NCBI GenBank assembly: GCA_028023455.1
Contig: JAQFVV010006710.1
Location: forward strand, 374,001-438,000
Length of the DNA: 64,000 nt
Direction of reading: 5' to 3'
Source of the DNA: Epiperipatus broadwayi
Taxonomy: Eukaryota; Onychophora; Udeonychophora; Euonychophora; Peripatidae
The position numbers and the translations under genes are program-made. The notes under the pieces are model-generated. The model had not been told where the DNA came from and made no database searches. It saw only the letters and a program-made list of their open reading frames with translations. Positions 35,801-48,821 of this stretch are shown here, one piece after another (within the stretch, counting starts at the first letter, position 1; every line of letters starts with the position of its first letter).

Positions 35801-38800
35801 TTAGTATTTTGGATATTTTATAATGGATTTTTTGCAACTATTTTATTCAAAATTAAAAACCAAAAATGTAAATAATGTTGCTGTATTCTCAGTATTTGAA
35901 ATTAAATTTGCCACATTAAAAATCATTTACAAGATTTTTGTGCTTATGAAGGCAACCTTTTTAAAAAAAAGTAAGTTTTAATTAATCAATCAAAAAATTA
36001 AAATTTCATTGTTCATTTTTAATCCTTTCTATTTTAATTAACTAGAAATATTTTTTAATGAATTAGTTATGAAATTCAATGAAAACTTATTTTAAAGAAT
36101 ATACTGTTATTTAATGCACATGACTAAAAACTTACTAAATCGATACATTATGGTTTGAAATTCAGCCCACTAAAACTATTAAAATGGACATTGGTTGGAC
36201 AACTCTGAAATATTGCATTGTCATCAATAACTAACACATGTAAAAAAATCTGAAGAAAATTCATTTGACAGAAGTATGTCAAAAATCAGTTCCAAGATTT
36301 GACTCAAATAAACAAACAAATAGAATTTCTACTTTAAATTTTAAAAATGTAAAAAAGCAATAGAAACAACTTATATAATACATATTCAGAAAAAATGATT
36401 TTGGGCAAAACTAGAACCAATTAATTCTTCAACTGTTATATATATATATTTATTTACTGTTGTAGTAATCTAACTATAAGAACTAAATTAAAAGTATAGC
36501 AAAGATATCCAACTGACAGAATTTAAAATTGCTCTGCAAGATTGTAAAAATATAATAAAAAAATCATAAGAACAGTAGGTATATTCTTCAGTTAAATGAA
36601 TATAACACGCTGAATTTATTGTAATGATTAATTATTGTTGGATTGGTATGTGAAACAAATGGGTGGTAATATTTTCAAGAAAAAATATTTTATGTAAACT
36701 TGAATATAGTTTTCACTGGAGATGCAGGCCCCATAATGCTATAAAGATTATCTCAGACACTAAAACCAATGCAATATTGATTACTTTTACTAGGAGTATG
36801 AGGCTGAGGATAAATGCAATAAAAAGAAACATTTGATGCAGAAGTTAAATAACAGTATCACAAAATATCAAATAAACTAAATTATTATGTTATAGATACA
36901 GATATATTTGTGGTACATTAACACAAAATCTACTCTTAACTCTCTATTTGTTTCTTTTTCTACAGTTAGAATGACCATATTTGTTTATGAATGGTTTAAA
37001 GTATTAGTAATGCAAAAAAATACGCTAAAAATAAAATGAATGAAATAAACAAATAATCATTATCAACAATGGTTTCAATTGGCAGAACTATATATTGTTA
37101 ATGAATTTAATGTAACATACAAAATTTAAAAAAATTACTTTCTTTACATATATGATTACAGTGATTACATACATATATGTATATAAACTATAACATATAA
37201 TTATTAAAAATAATAGTTGATCATTGCTGGCCATCATTTAATTTATTATAGCATCAGTTTTAAGGAGTTTAACTGCAAAAAGTTATTATAAAACAATCAA
37301 ACCTTACCATACAAATATATGTCAATAAAAGACATATGCACACTTTAATATTATAATCATTATTTATAATAAAATTTAACATTAGATGCTTTCAAAAAGA
37401 ATTCACTTCAATCTATTCCAAAGCTATATACTATAATTTTGAATAATCAATGAATAATAAAAGGTAGTGTCATTTATGTCTACATTCCTGGACAAGTTTC
37501 TGGTTTTTTATCAAATGAGGATTTAGAATTCAAAGCTGAAACTACAGCATGTATGTTACTAGTAGTCATTTTAATCTCCTAATAGACTGAAACTCAAAAA
37601 GCTTAAGGTTTTAATCCAAACTAATTTATTTGCACAATAATATATACATGCCATCTGGTCAGCAACTATATATATTGACAACTTCAGTTTTATGTCCTCT
37701 GTAGATTCCTTTCAATCTTTGTTTAGGAAAGTTAATAAATATCACATGATTTTCTAAGTTTATTTTTAACATGTTTTAAAGTATTGCAATATACTTAAGC
37801 ATCTAGCAGCTAACTGGATATGTTATGAATAGATCAGAAAATCATGTGATACTTTTGTTAGTAAACATTAGTTGCAGTAATATTTTTTTTTAAATTAGTG
37901 TTTATTATTATGAAAAGAACAGATCAGCTTCCCAGCAGATAAAATTTTTCCTAAACTAAGTATATTAAAAATTACATATATATGGAAAAGAGACACGTAA
38001 TGCCAGATGGCTTATCTTATCAAAAAGAAAGCCTTGCTTCAAAATCACAGCAAAAATAATAGTAATAATAATAATGGAGCAATAAGTTCAGTTATGTTTG
38101 TCTTCTATTTGTTGAAATTTTATTTCAGTGAATCAAATAATTAAGAGTGGATAATCTTAAAATACAAACCAGGGTAAAAATAAAAAAAATAAGTTCAATA
38201 AGTGAATTCACAGTCATTACATTATTGTGTTTTACAAATTAAAAAACTATTTACTTTATTTATATATGTATCTGAGTGAAATGTATATTTATTACATTAT
38301 TATAGAGTATAGTTTTTCATAAATTTATATATTAGATTTTGTTTGCATTCTGTTTCATTCTAAATTCATATAAGAAAGTGCCATTCTATCAAGAATTGCT
38401 TACTTAAAAAAGAAAAGAAAAAAAAAACCCTCTTTCAAAAGGCAATGAAAGTTTACAATTAAAAAGATATTAATGCTACAAGTTATAATTCAAAAGTTGC
38501 TCTCTTTAAGTTATACACTGCTTAGTACTTGTTTTTTATGCAAAGGTTCACAACAGTGATCATCATCAATTTGTACCCCCTATTTTAATTTACAATCGAC
38601 GGATTATTCACTATAACGCTAATAAAAAAAATTTTTTGGTGCCCATTTTGTAAGACTGATGTCATAGAATAGTTATTAATGCTATGCCATTCAAAAGCAA
38701 AATAGTGGCTTTCATACTGAAACTGTATAGTACAGAGTTTATTTATAATACACAATACAGTAACAATATTAATGCTCCATACAATACTTTGACAGTACAG

Positions 38801-39972
38801 AATTTGATTTAATTTTCATCCAGCATCTTTGCAAGACAATCTGTTCTTCATTAATGATATATCCAAAGTGAAGATTTTCATCATTAATGATTATAAAGCT
38901 TCCCCTCCCCGTAATGTTTCATTTAGTATAATAAATAATCAAAATCATATTTTAATGGCATACAACAATCAAATACATTAATAGTGTATTAAATTTTAAA
39001 ATGCATACATTAGTTTAAAAACTTACACTATATTTACTCACTTTTATGGATTAAAATTTTTACTAACAATATTTTGCTTGTAGCAAAAATAATGGTCATC
39101 GTATTGTAAATTAGTTATTGTAATGGTTATTTTGAAAAAAAAAAAAAAAAGATTTCATAATAATGTTACTAAATTTCAATTAAAAATATCACAAACTATT
39201 TGCTCCATATTAAAACATCTCATAACAATATCATACCTTTATAAAAATGTAGAACAGAAAAAAAAAATGAAAATTTTATTCAGCATAAAACTGTTAACAA
39301 ACACATTTTCAGTTCAAAAAAACATGCAAAATTGCATACAAATAAACTGAAAAAGATTCACACCTTTAATATTTATATAAATAGTCCAACTGCACTAATT
39401 GAACATTTTTAAAATCATTTCAAAGAACATGTTTGCTACACTTAATAAAATGTGACATTTTATGATAAAATAAAAAAAAAGCCACAGCTAGCTATAGTGA
39501 TCTTTATTTAGATATACATAGTAAATATTGTTAAAAAAAAAACTGCTTAAATATTACAATATGCAAACATAGATTGTATTAGATGCTTTTTTTTTTCTTA
39601 TTTAATGTCAGAAATTTTTTTTTTGATGTTAATTGTGATTAAATTTTGACAATTTACAGTATGCTAATTATGCTACTTTTACACAATGACAAATAACAAG
39701 TCTTTATGATCAATTAAATAAGTTATTAAACATTTTTTAATTCTAAATAATTTCATGTAAATAATATAATATAAGAGTACAATTTTGAAAAAAATAAGAC
39801 TTCAGGATGGATTTTTTTTCAACCAAAGAAAAACAGTTGCATGGAAGAACAAAAAAAATGTTAACTGCTAGTTTACTTTCATTTTCTTGTCTATTTTGCT
39901 ATACTTTTAGATAGTTAAAAGATGCATTTTTTCTAGCAGTTCTGTTTAAAAGTTACATTTTCAAATAGAATC
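32812..39972. other. AT-rich sequence, no gene recognised
   Basis: Seven kilobases without a recognisable gene, RNA or transposon. It has frequent homopolymers and a few short palindromes (for example 35640-35683, built on AATTAATTAATT, and 38828-38890). It is compatible with intron or old intergenic DNA. Confidence 0.45.
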
Positions 39973-40330
39973 ATGGCTGCAACTAATATGATCACAAAAA
40001 AAAAAAAAAAAAAAATCAAGAGAATCTCTGAGCTTGGAAACAGAAATGAATATCTTAAGTTTACTGGAAAGAGAAGGAAATTATGAAATCTTTTCTTCTA
40101 TGGGTTTATCCATATTTACTGTCACCACTATTTTTAAAAACAAAAATAAAATAAAACAAAGTGCTCAAACCATAGTAGGTGTATCCAAACTTTTCAAAAT
40201 CATAAATCATTATAAACCATATAAAAAAATCCAGGAAGCACATCAATTATCCATTCTAAAGTTTTTCTCTAGATCTTCAGCCATCATCTGGTGCACTCAT
40301 CCAAAAACCCAAGATTATCAAAGAATTTAG
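39973..40330 (+). pseudogene. Tigger/jerky-type (pogo family) transposase N-terminus
   Basis: From ATG 39973 a short lead (MAATNMITK) is followed by a long A run, then RESLSLETEMNILSLLER, a helix-turn-helix stretch with LSIFTVTTIFKNKNKIK, and a second part with KKIQEAHQLSILKFFSRS. This is the pattern of the CENP-B-like DNA-binding half of Tigger and jerky proteins: an ETKMxIL helix, an STVxxIxKNKxKI recognition helix, then LEEALLxWF. The catalytic DDE half is absent. The A run has probably expanded, and the frame stops at 40328. Confidence 0.7.
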
Positions 40331-42620
40331 AAGACAACAATGGACCTTAGAATAAGCAATTCAATGATTACAGAAAATTTGACAATTATGATTGATGAAT
40401 GGATCATCAGAAAGAATAACTTTAAGATAATTGTTTTTTTGTATAGATTTAAAATGCATTATCATATATACATATTTTAAGTACATACTTGCATAATACA
40501 TATAGCACAGTTTAAACAAGCATATAACATACATTAAAGGAGTTTTTAAATTACTATATACTAGATTAAGTTGTTTGTTCACAGCTTATAAGGTAATTTT
40601 TAGCTGGAGTAACCAGACAAATTTTTTACCCATAGGAAACCATTATAAGTACTTGTTCTTTAGGTGATATTCTTACTTAAGAATGAGTTTTGGGTGACCA
40701 ATTGCCCTCACTAAGCAGGCTAAAGATGTATTTTAAACTTTTAATTCTTAGATGTCACATAAGTCAATTATTTAAAAAAATAAACAATAGCAGAGAGTAA
40801 AAAAAAAAAAAAGCATGAAATAGGTCAATGTATTTATTTTTAGATTCAAAGTAATGACTAAATTTATATAACTAATAATGTTCTAGTGCATATATATATA
40901 TACTAAACAACAATCCATTTAAAATTCATTAATGGTAAACTTAGGAACAAAATATATAATCCAATACCTAACAAATTTCAAAAATTGCAATTTCATAATT
41001 ATAATGTTTAATATTTTTTCTCAATATTAAGATAAAATGTTAATAATTTAATATGTTGAAGTTAAACATTAAATCAAATAGTTTCTTAAAAGACATGTGA
41101 CTATTTGATATTATGAAAAATAAAATAAATACAAAAGAAATCAATCAAATGCTGCTAATAATACAGGCTTCAGAGAATCCTTCCTAAGTCATCAAAAGAT
41201 ATTTTCCAAAACTAAGCAGTATTCCATACTAATGTAGCATAAACATTTTCAAAGAAGTAATTTATATTTTTCAGAAAAATAAAGATTCTACAATATATAA
41301 ATATATCAAAATATATTGATACATATTCTTCCATAATTTTAATAGCACTAGATACTCTAATATATATATTATTTTAATCCACTCAAAATTATAGCTTTTT
41401 CCACCAGTAAAGCAAAACTATTTAATATTTTCTTGTATACAAAATGATTTTATTAACAATATTAATAAAAATCTATGTGATAATTTTATATTTTCATGTA
41501 CAAATTTGCACATAATAAATAAAGATTTTATAATTAAGACAAAGATTCATAGTTTACTATTATTAAATGATTTTTTTTTTATATTTGTAAAAACTAGGAG
41601 TGGTAAATGTTTGTTTATAACTTGGATTAATTAAGAGTGATTAAGTAATTCTGGCTATAAAGGAAACAAATTTACATATCAATGAAAATGTCTATGTGAA
41701 TTTGTCACCAATTACAATATTTATAAACAAGTGTGAATAACAATAAAAAAAATATTTTGATTAGAAAATAATCAAATGACTTATTGCTAAGTTCATCTTA
41801 TTACTTACTGCATTAAGCCACTCTAGCATTCTGGCTAAGTATTAGAACAAATGTGAAATGAATACATTTAGTTTATGTAACCATAGATACTATCAAAGAT
41901 AAATGATTAGGACATGAAATATGTACATATATATAAAATACCTAAAATATAGTTTTAAGGGTTCCTATGAAAAACTGATTAAATAGCTGATGGAATTTTG
42001 TTGACCAGGATTTGAACTAGAGCTTGTTACTAGTGACTCAAAGTTTACATTTGATAAAAGAAAGATATCAACATGTAGATGAATAAATGTTAACATCCTT
42101 TTCATGTATTGTATTTTAAAAATATATATTTTAAAGTGTGTAATTTCCTAGCAAGGACATTAAGTTTTATAGACTTTAATTTGCTTTTTGATCTGAAGAT
42201 AATATGCAAAGAGGAAGTTAGTGTTAATTTAGTATAAGTTTTGATATATATATATTCAGAATTAATATTTAGATATAAGTTTCTGAAATATTTTGAGAAT
42301 AAATTGTGTTGAAAAAATGATACCCCCACCCCTGCCCGATTAAGAAAATTAATAGAGTTTGTCAAACAAAATATTAAGGGTTAAGAAGTACTATTAATTC
42401 TAGACATCTAAGATAAATGAAAATTTCAAAATTTTCAAATGTAAGCACATTTTTCTTGAGATTAATTAATGTGTGTGCACAAAATATTTAAATAGTATGT
42501 GCATATAAAATAGCAGTAATCTGAGTGCAGTAATTAATTATATTATTACATTAATGTTATGGTAATAAGATAATATTATATACATATCTGATTAAATATT
42601 GAGAAAAATTATAAAAAGCA
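40331..42620. other. AT-rich sequence, no gene recognised
   Basis: No gene. Near 42000-42050 the minus strand holds TAGTTCAAATCC, similar to a Pol III box B, but no partner box A was found. Confidence 0.45.
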
Positions 42621-42900
42621 TTATGCTTTGGATTTGTAGATTATGAAAAGGCATTTGATTCTATAAATAATTTTAAGATTAAAACGCTGGATAATCAAAA
42701 TATAGACCTAGAATATTGTCTATTTTGAAGAATATTTATCAAAGTGCAATAGCATGATAAGAATGTGGGATAAAATGTTTCATATCCAGATATCTAGGGG
42801 AATAAAAATACATGATAATTTAAATCATCTAGATTTTGCAGATAATATGATTATTTTTGCAAGTAATATTTTAAAGCTTCAGCAAATATTCTAAGAATTA

Positions 42901-43114
42901 AACCACTAAACATCACATGATCACCATCTAATGCTAGCACATAACTGCTAGTAAACAGGCTCCTCACTGATGAAGGCCACAAGCCAAAAACTAGTCTGGG
43001 GATATTGGATGAGTAGGCACTAGATAGGGATTTTATGCACAAGCCTTCTGGCATCCATTGATTACTCTGGTTAGCACAAAGTGGCACTACTATATGGAGA
43101 GTTTTTGCCTGTTT
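42901..43114 (+). mobile_element. 214-bp hammerhead-bearing non-autonomous element
   Basis: A perfect 13-bp target duplication ATTCTAAGAATTA lies at 42888-42900 and 43115-43127, and removal rejoins the interrupted RTE sequence. It starts AACCACTAAACATCACATG, contains one hammerhead, shares GGATGAGTAGGCACTAGAT with the 24 kb element, and ends GAGAGTTTTTGCCTGTTT. It has no coding capacity. Confidence 0.9.
42962..43001 (+). ncRNA. Hammerhead ribozyme with a core mutation
   Basis: CCTCA, CTGATGA, stem II GGC/GCC, stem III ACTAGT, cleavage base C42996 and TGGGG are all present, but GAAA has become AAAA. Loss of this catalytic G should abolish cleavage. Confidence 0.75.
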
Positions 43115-43665
43115 ATTCTAAGAATTATTAAATGAGAATAAGATAGTAGAAGATAAGATAAATGCTAAAAAGACTAAAGTAATGTTCAGTGGATTTTCAA
43201 TTATTAATAATCAGGAAACCTAAGAACAACTAATAATTTCTTAATCGGAATATTACTACACTTGAAAACATGATGAAATTAATCACAGAATTAAACTTGA
43301 ATGGAGTTCTTTTAGTTAAAAAAAAAAATATCTATAAGTCTAAAGCTTTTAATATAGGTGTTTAATCAGTTATTTAACATGAGATCAATACAAACACTTT
43401 AAATTATAAAATAAAATATGAAAGAATATGTAGTGGAGTAACAAAAAGGAATCACTAACAAAAATGAAAGAATGGAGTGAGCAAAATGGAGATGGGCTTG
43501 ATATATTTTTAGAAGAAATGATAATAGTTGAAAAATAAAAGTCTTAAGATCAAGAGATCGCACAGGACTTAAAAAAATACTTCATAGAAGATGGATAAAT
43601 AAAAAAGTTTGCTGGCAAGATGTGGAGAAGAGGATTAGAAATCTAAGAAACTGGTGCAACTTGTG

Positions 43666-45320
43666 AACTTCATACTTCAAAAATAATAGTAAAATAATTA
43701 TATATCTAGTTGTTTTATTATAAGAATTTCTAATTGCATTATTATTCATTTGGTTATTATTTTTCAATTTTGGTTATGATGATCTAAAGATGTTGATTTG
43801 TATGTGAAAACTAGGTTTATTTTAAAGAATGATTTTTATTTATTTATTATTTTTGCTAAATAGTACTTCTGAGAGTGAAATTAATCTGAATTGCCATATC
43901 AATTAAAAGTGTGTTTGCACTTTTATTTGGTAGCTTGATTTTGAATTGGGATGACAAAACATTCTAATCAATTTGAGTATAAAAAGGCTGATTATTATAT
44001 GAAGGCTGAATTAGCTCTCATCAATAAGATGTTGTCCTCATATATTGTATATAACCGATAACTCCCCCTCCCCCACTACACACACAATCTTAATAGATGT
44101 AAAATTTTCATCTATATTTTAAAATTTACGATCTTCCTTATTTTCATAAGCTGTAGGAATTCGATTCATTTGCAAGTTTTAAGTACGTTTTTATCAATAG
44201 TTGATTGCTTGAGTGTGCGTTTTTTATTTAGTAGAGACTTTATTTAGAGTAATGTCACTTAGCTGAAAATGCATATAAATGATTGTCTTCTAGGTAAAAA
44301 TGAAGTTAATTTGTAAATATATATATATGAAAGTTCTCTTGTGAAATCTAGACTAAAAAAAAAAAAGAAATTTAAAATAATAATTAGACAATTAAGATAA
44401 TGACTGAGAAAATACAACTCAATTTTAATTACTTGATTTAATTTACCCAAATAAAATGCATTTCAAGCCAGATACTACCTATATATGTCATGGGAAAAAT
44501 CTTATATTTAAATATAAAAATAACAGAAGAAATATTGTAATGCTGAATCAATTCCATTTATGAAAATGAAGTAATGACATTTGAAATATAATTAGTTGGT
44601 ACTAACTATGAATATTTATTTATTTGATCAGGAATTGGTGTGTTATTTTTTCTGAATCTTTAAATTAAATTACTTTTTTAATTGTTTAAATGTTCTTCAA
44701 TAGTATAGGTATAACATTTATATTATGCAAATAAATGAAATGTATACTTTCTATGTGCACTTATTTTATGAAACTATAATGATGTGTATGTTTTAAATTG
44801 TATATTAGGAGTTTGGTAATTGCTTTCATTGGGTGAATATGGCTGATAATAAATTATATTTGACATAAAATCAAATAACAAAATATTAAATAAAACGAAA
44901 AAAACCAGAATGTAATACATATGATGTAATCATTACACAGATTGGTTATATAAATAATACAAAATTTATTCTGTATTTCTTTTTTACATTCCACACACTT
45001 TTTTATAACATTAATATGACTATATTTATTTATAAGGGATTGCTAATGATGATGATAAAGTATCATTAAATGGTATTTTTAAATCAGTTTCAAGCATACA
45101 ATTTTAAGTAAGAGCAAGTAATGTTTTTGTTAAATAATCAAATAGAAAATAGTTCTTGATGAATAATATGTCAGCTGAGCAAGAATAAATTTTTTGTCAT
45201 CAGCTGCATATTAAGATGAAGAAAATATCAACTGGTTCATTTATGATCATTAAAAATAAATAAATTATCAAATGGCTTTATTGCTCGGGAATTCATAATT
45301 TATAAGAAATTTGGGTGGAA
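43666..45320. other. AT-rich sequence, no gene recognised
   Basis: Nothing recognised. Confidence 0.45.
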
Positions 45321-45391
45321 GTGCCAGAACAGAATCGATATGAGCTCTTTATATTCTAGAATCTGACACTCTACTACTGTACCAAATCATG
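45321..45391 (-). repeat. Possible tRNA-derived SINE relic
   Basis: The minus strand reads TTGGTACAGTAGTAGAGTG (box A-like) then ATATCGATTCTG (weak box B) at tRNA-like spacing. It is too decayed to name the parent tRNA. Confidence 0.35.
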
Positions 45392-46065
45392 CAAGGCTTT
45401 TACAATAATTAATGAATGAATTTGTATGATAAAAGTACCAGAGTCCAAAAAGAATAATCAGAGAATAAAAAGTATATCCATTACAAATAGCTTTTTTAAA
45501 AAAAATATATAAACAATAATGAATTCATAACTCAATTTTAAAAAAAATATATAATTGTTTAAAAAAAATAAACACAGGCACACACAAAATTCCCAATATA
45601 TAGAATTTAATTTAACAATATAACATAAACTAATATATTTAATTTAGAAAACAATTTATTAATTAATACTGCTGAATAAGCAATTTTTTTATGACTAAAT
45701 ACATTTTTATCTAAATCAATAATGTTCTGGTTTTCACATAAAAGATAGACAGAAAGCTAGCTTTTTCAATATTAAAATTAGAGTTTAAGAATAATATTGA
45801 GCTATTTTCTATTGCTTAGTCATGATAAAATAAAATAGATATTACTAATATTTAGATGAAATATCAAGAATAAAAAGTTATGGCAATACTTACAATAGCT
45901 GGAATCCAAATTACTTCTTTATGCATGCCATTAGTAGTTGAATAACTAAATAAATAAATAATACTTCTGTTAATATATAACTATAAATGTAATATAACAA
46001 TTCATCAATTGTTAAAACAGAATTTCTTTAATATAAATAAAATAAATTTATAACTAAATAATTAT

Positions 46066-46105
46066 TGCCAAGCGCTTTGAACTTTTACGAATCCTTATCA
46101 AGGCA
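46066..46105 (-). ncRNA. Hammerhead-like motif, left arm
   Basis: Minus strand: TGCC, TTGATAA, a stem II, CAAA, GCGCT, T, GGCA. Layout is that of a type I hammerhead (stem I TGCC/GGCA, stem III AGCGCT), but C3 and G8 are changed and the GAAA is CAAA. Confidence 0.4.
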
Positions 46106-46350
46106 GTGTAAAAAATTATATTTTCTCCTAGGTGATGAATTCAACATTTCATTGTATTGGCCAGGAACAACTAATCGGAAAGCTGGTTAATTTTGAATTC
46201 ATAGCACAGGATAAATTTTAAAACGCAAGATTATATAAAATTCATCTTGTGCTATGAATTCAAAATTAATTAGCTTTTCGATTAGTTGTTCCTGGCCAAT
46301 ACAACGAAAGGTTGAATTCATCGCCTAAGAGAAAATAGAATTTTTTACAC

Positions 46351-46390
46351 TGCCTTGATAAGGTCTCATAAGAGTTGAAAGCGCTTGGCA
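46351..46390 (+). ncRNA. Hammerhead-like motif, right arm
   Basis: TGCC, TTGATAA, stem II (weak), GAAA, GCGCT, T, GGCA. Stem I and the palindromic stem III are preserved, while C3 to T and G8 to A changes depart from the canonical CTGANGA. Confidence 0.45.
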
Positions 46391-46926
46391 AAAATTATTT
46401 AGTTATTAATTTATTTTATTTATATTAAAGAAACTCTGTTTTAACAATTGACGAATTGTTATATTATATTTATAGTTGAGTTACTAGAAAATAATTTAAT
46501 AAAGGTAGAAAAAAAAACCACAGTCTAACTGCTATATTTATGTATTTATTTATAGAAACATTAAAAATATTTATTACTTCTAAAAATTAATGACAGGCTG
46601 AAATATTGATTATAATTTTTCTGCATTATAACTGTTTTTAACAAGTTATAGACTTTATTGGGTAACAATAAAAGTACTCAATAATTTATACAACTGATAA
46701 CAATTTTAGGAAAAAAAGACCAAATAAAAAAATTATTTAAATAAATTATACAGAATATATATTAATATTTATGTTTTGATGTGATGCAAAAATTAAATAA
46801 ATATTTAAAAATGAAGAAGGCCAATACAACTTCTACAAGATATTGCAAAGTATAAAATCAATACTGTTTTTATATTTAGTCAACCTAAGACAATTGTAAT
46901 AGAAGAATAAACCACTCTTTATATTT

Positions 46927-48649
46927 GGTTGTTTTCTATTCCCTCGTGTCAGCCGCATGATGGCGCTATTTCTAGATCAATTCCTAAAAATATACTGTTT
47001 CAGTGGCCTACACCCAACCTAAGAGGCTTCTTTCTACGATAAAACACAGAGACCTCGTGGTGGCCTCAGCCAACTTAAGAGGCTTCTTTCTACAATAAAA
47101 CAGAGTCCTCGCAGTGGCCTCAATCAAGCTAAGAGGCTTCTTTCTACGATAAAGCACAGAAAGAGTCCCCGCCGGCTGAGCCAGTCTGGCTTTTATTCTA
47201 TGCTGAAAGCACAGACAAATGTCTTATTGGCTGCCGTAGTTGGTTGTGTTATTAACTTTATCGTAATGCTAGAATGTCTATTTTCTTTACACTTTCGTGT
47301 GTGTGGATTTTAGCCTGTCATAATTATTTAAAATTTCATTACAAAGGTTTTTTTTTTCAAGTGCTCTAACCTACTGTCACGTTGTAACTTTATTAACAAT
47401 GTCATGAAGGTTCCATTACGAATGGGTAACCCTCAAAAATTGCTTTTAAGGGTGCTGTAGAGCAGTATTTTGATGATCATGCGAAAAGTAACGTTTTCGC
47501 AAGGATTCATCCGTGACAAGTTACTTTTGATATATATGCACAAACAAAAACAACCCAGTGCCTGATTATTAATTACTGTCCAAAAAGAAAATTAATCGGG
47601 TATTATTTTGACATTTACTAATTAAATAAGATTAGTTTTTATATGTACACACATTAACAAAAACAACCCAGTTTCTGATTAATTACTATCCAAAAAAAAA
47701 AAAAAAAGAAAAGCAAATTAGTCAGGTTTGATTTTTAAATGAAGTCTTTGAATAACGGTACTTTTTATACATACACAATAAGAAAAAGAACCCACTTTCT
47801 GATTAATTACTGTCCAAAAAAAAAAAAAAGCAAAATAGTTGGATACCATTTGAAAATTTAGTGTGAATTTTTAAATGTTGTGGGTAAATTGAATAATGTA
47901 GAATTGCATCTTATTTTCTATTCAAAAAAGACCGTAACTTTTTCTATATATACACACAAAGAAAATAAAACCCACTTTCTGATTAATTACTGTCAATACC
48001 AAAAAAAAAGTTATTCGGGTATCATTTTTAAATTTAGTATTTAAATAATATTACGGCTTTTGATATCTACACACCAACAAAAACAATCCACTTTCTGATT
48101 CATTACTGTCCAAAAAAAAAAAAAAAGCAAAATAGTTGGGTATCATTTTTAAATATAGTATTTAAAGAATGGTACTTTTTATATATATACACTAACAAAA
48201 AGAACCCACTTTCTGATTAATTACTGTCAAAAAAAAAAAAAAAAAGCAAATTACTCGAGTATCATTTTTAAATTTAGCGTAAATGTAGAAATTTTGTGTA
48301 AATTGAAAAATGTATAATTGGGTATTATTTTCTATTAAAAAAATACCGTAACTTTTTATAGATATACACACAAACAAAACAACCCATTTTATGATTAATT
48401 ACTGTCCAAAAAACGTCAATTATTTGGGTATCACCCATCATTTTTAAATTTAATGTGAATTTCTAAATTTTTGGTTTTTAAATAGTAATATTATTTACTA
48501 TTAATTCCTCTAATTTCCTATTACAAAACTAAAAAAGCTGATATTTATATAGATAGAATCACAGGCCTGGCCCGAAATCATAATATGTATGTGTTTTTGA
48601 TTAGCATCAACGCCATCAAATGGCTGATACAAGAGAACAGAAAACAACC
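46927..48649. mobile_element. TIR element with internal minisatellite (copy 1)
   Basis: The left end GGTTGTTTTCTATTCCCTCG is mirrored at the right end (48649 reading back GGTTGTTTTCTGTTCTCTTG), and the next words TCAGCC-GATGGCG are also mirrored: inverted repeats of about 40 bp. Flanks TTATATTT (46919-46926) and TCATATTT (48650-48657) agree at 7 of 8 bases, a possible 8-bp target duplication. Inside are three 50-60 bp repeats with AGAGGCTTCTTTCTACGA (about 47017-47150), a unique part with ATGATCATGC, then a minisatellite. No transposase is recognised. Confidence 0.75.
47520..48480. repeat. Minisatellite array within TIR element copy 1
   Basis: Seven degenerate units carry CTGATTAATTACTGTCC or a close variant (about 47563, 47667, 47799, 47976, 48096, 48213, 48393). 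Spacing alternates between 104-132 and about 178 bp. Each unit has ACAAAAACAACCCA before and an A run after that word. Confidence 0.85.
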
Positions 48650-48821
48650 TCATATTTTTATAAGTTGAGCAAAAACTATTAATGCTGCTAATAAAAAATA
48701 ATTTTAGAGGAAATATTGATTATATTCTTCCAAAAAAAGAAAGCCAACAGTTAAATAGCAAAAGATTAGATATGATGTTAAACAACGTTATTTCCTTTCT
48801 CCCATTATTTTATGTTTTTTG

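Larger units (their letters stand above)
42621..43665 (+). pseudogene. RTE reverse transcriptase fragment, split by an HHR element
   Basis: The plus strand matches the RTE copy at 8148 to about 9100. It starts at FGFVDYEKAFDSI (RT motif A, intact here), then has a decayed middle with LNHLDFADNMIIFAS (motif C with the second Asp changed to Asn). After a 214-bp insertion it resumes near KINAKKTKVMF and runs to a basic C-terminal stretch with RDRTGLKKILHRRW. Many stops are present. The end differs from the 9.1 kb copy, so this is an older or separate subfamily. No (TGA)n tail follows. Confidence 0.8.
45949..46473. mobile_element. PLE-type foldback element with hammerhead-like termini
   Basis: Arms at about 45980-46215 and 46235-46473 mirror each other with few mismatches, for example GCCAAGCGCTTT at 46067 and AAAGCGCTTGGC at 46378. 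Imperfect 13-bp flanks AGTTGAATAACTA (45936-45948) and AGTTGAGTTACTA (46474-46486) look like a target duplication. The left end has about 30 extra bases not present on the right. No protein is encoded. Confidence 0.72.

Noticed and set aside
42000-42050. Box B-like word on the minus strand
   Set aside because: No box A at the right distance and no stems, so no SINE or tRNA call.
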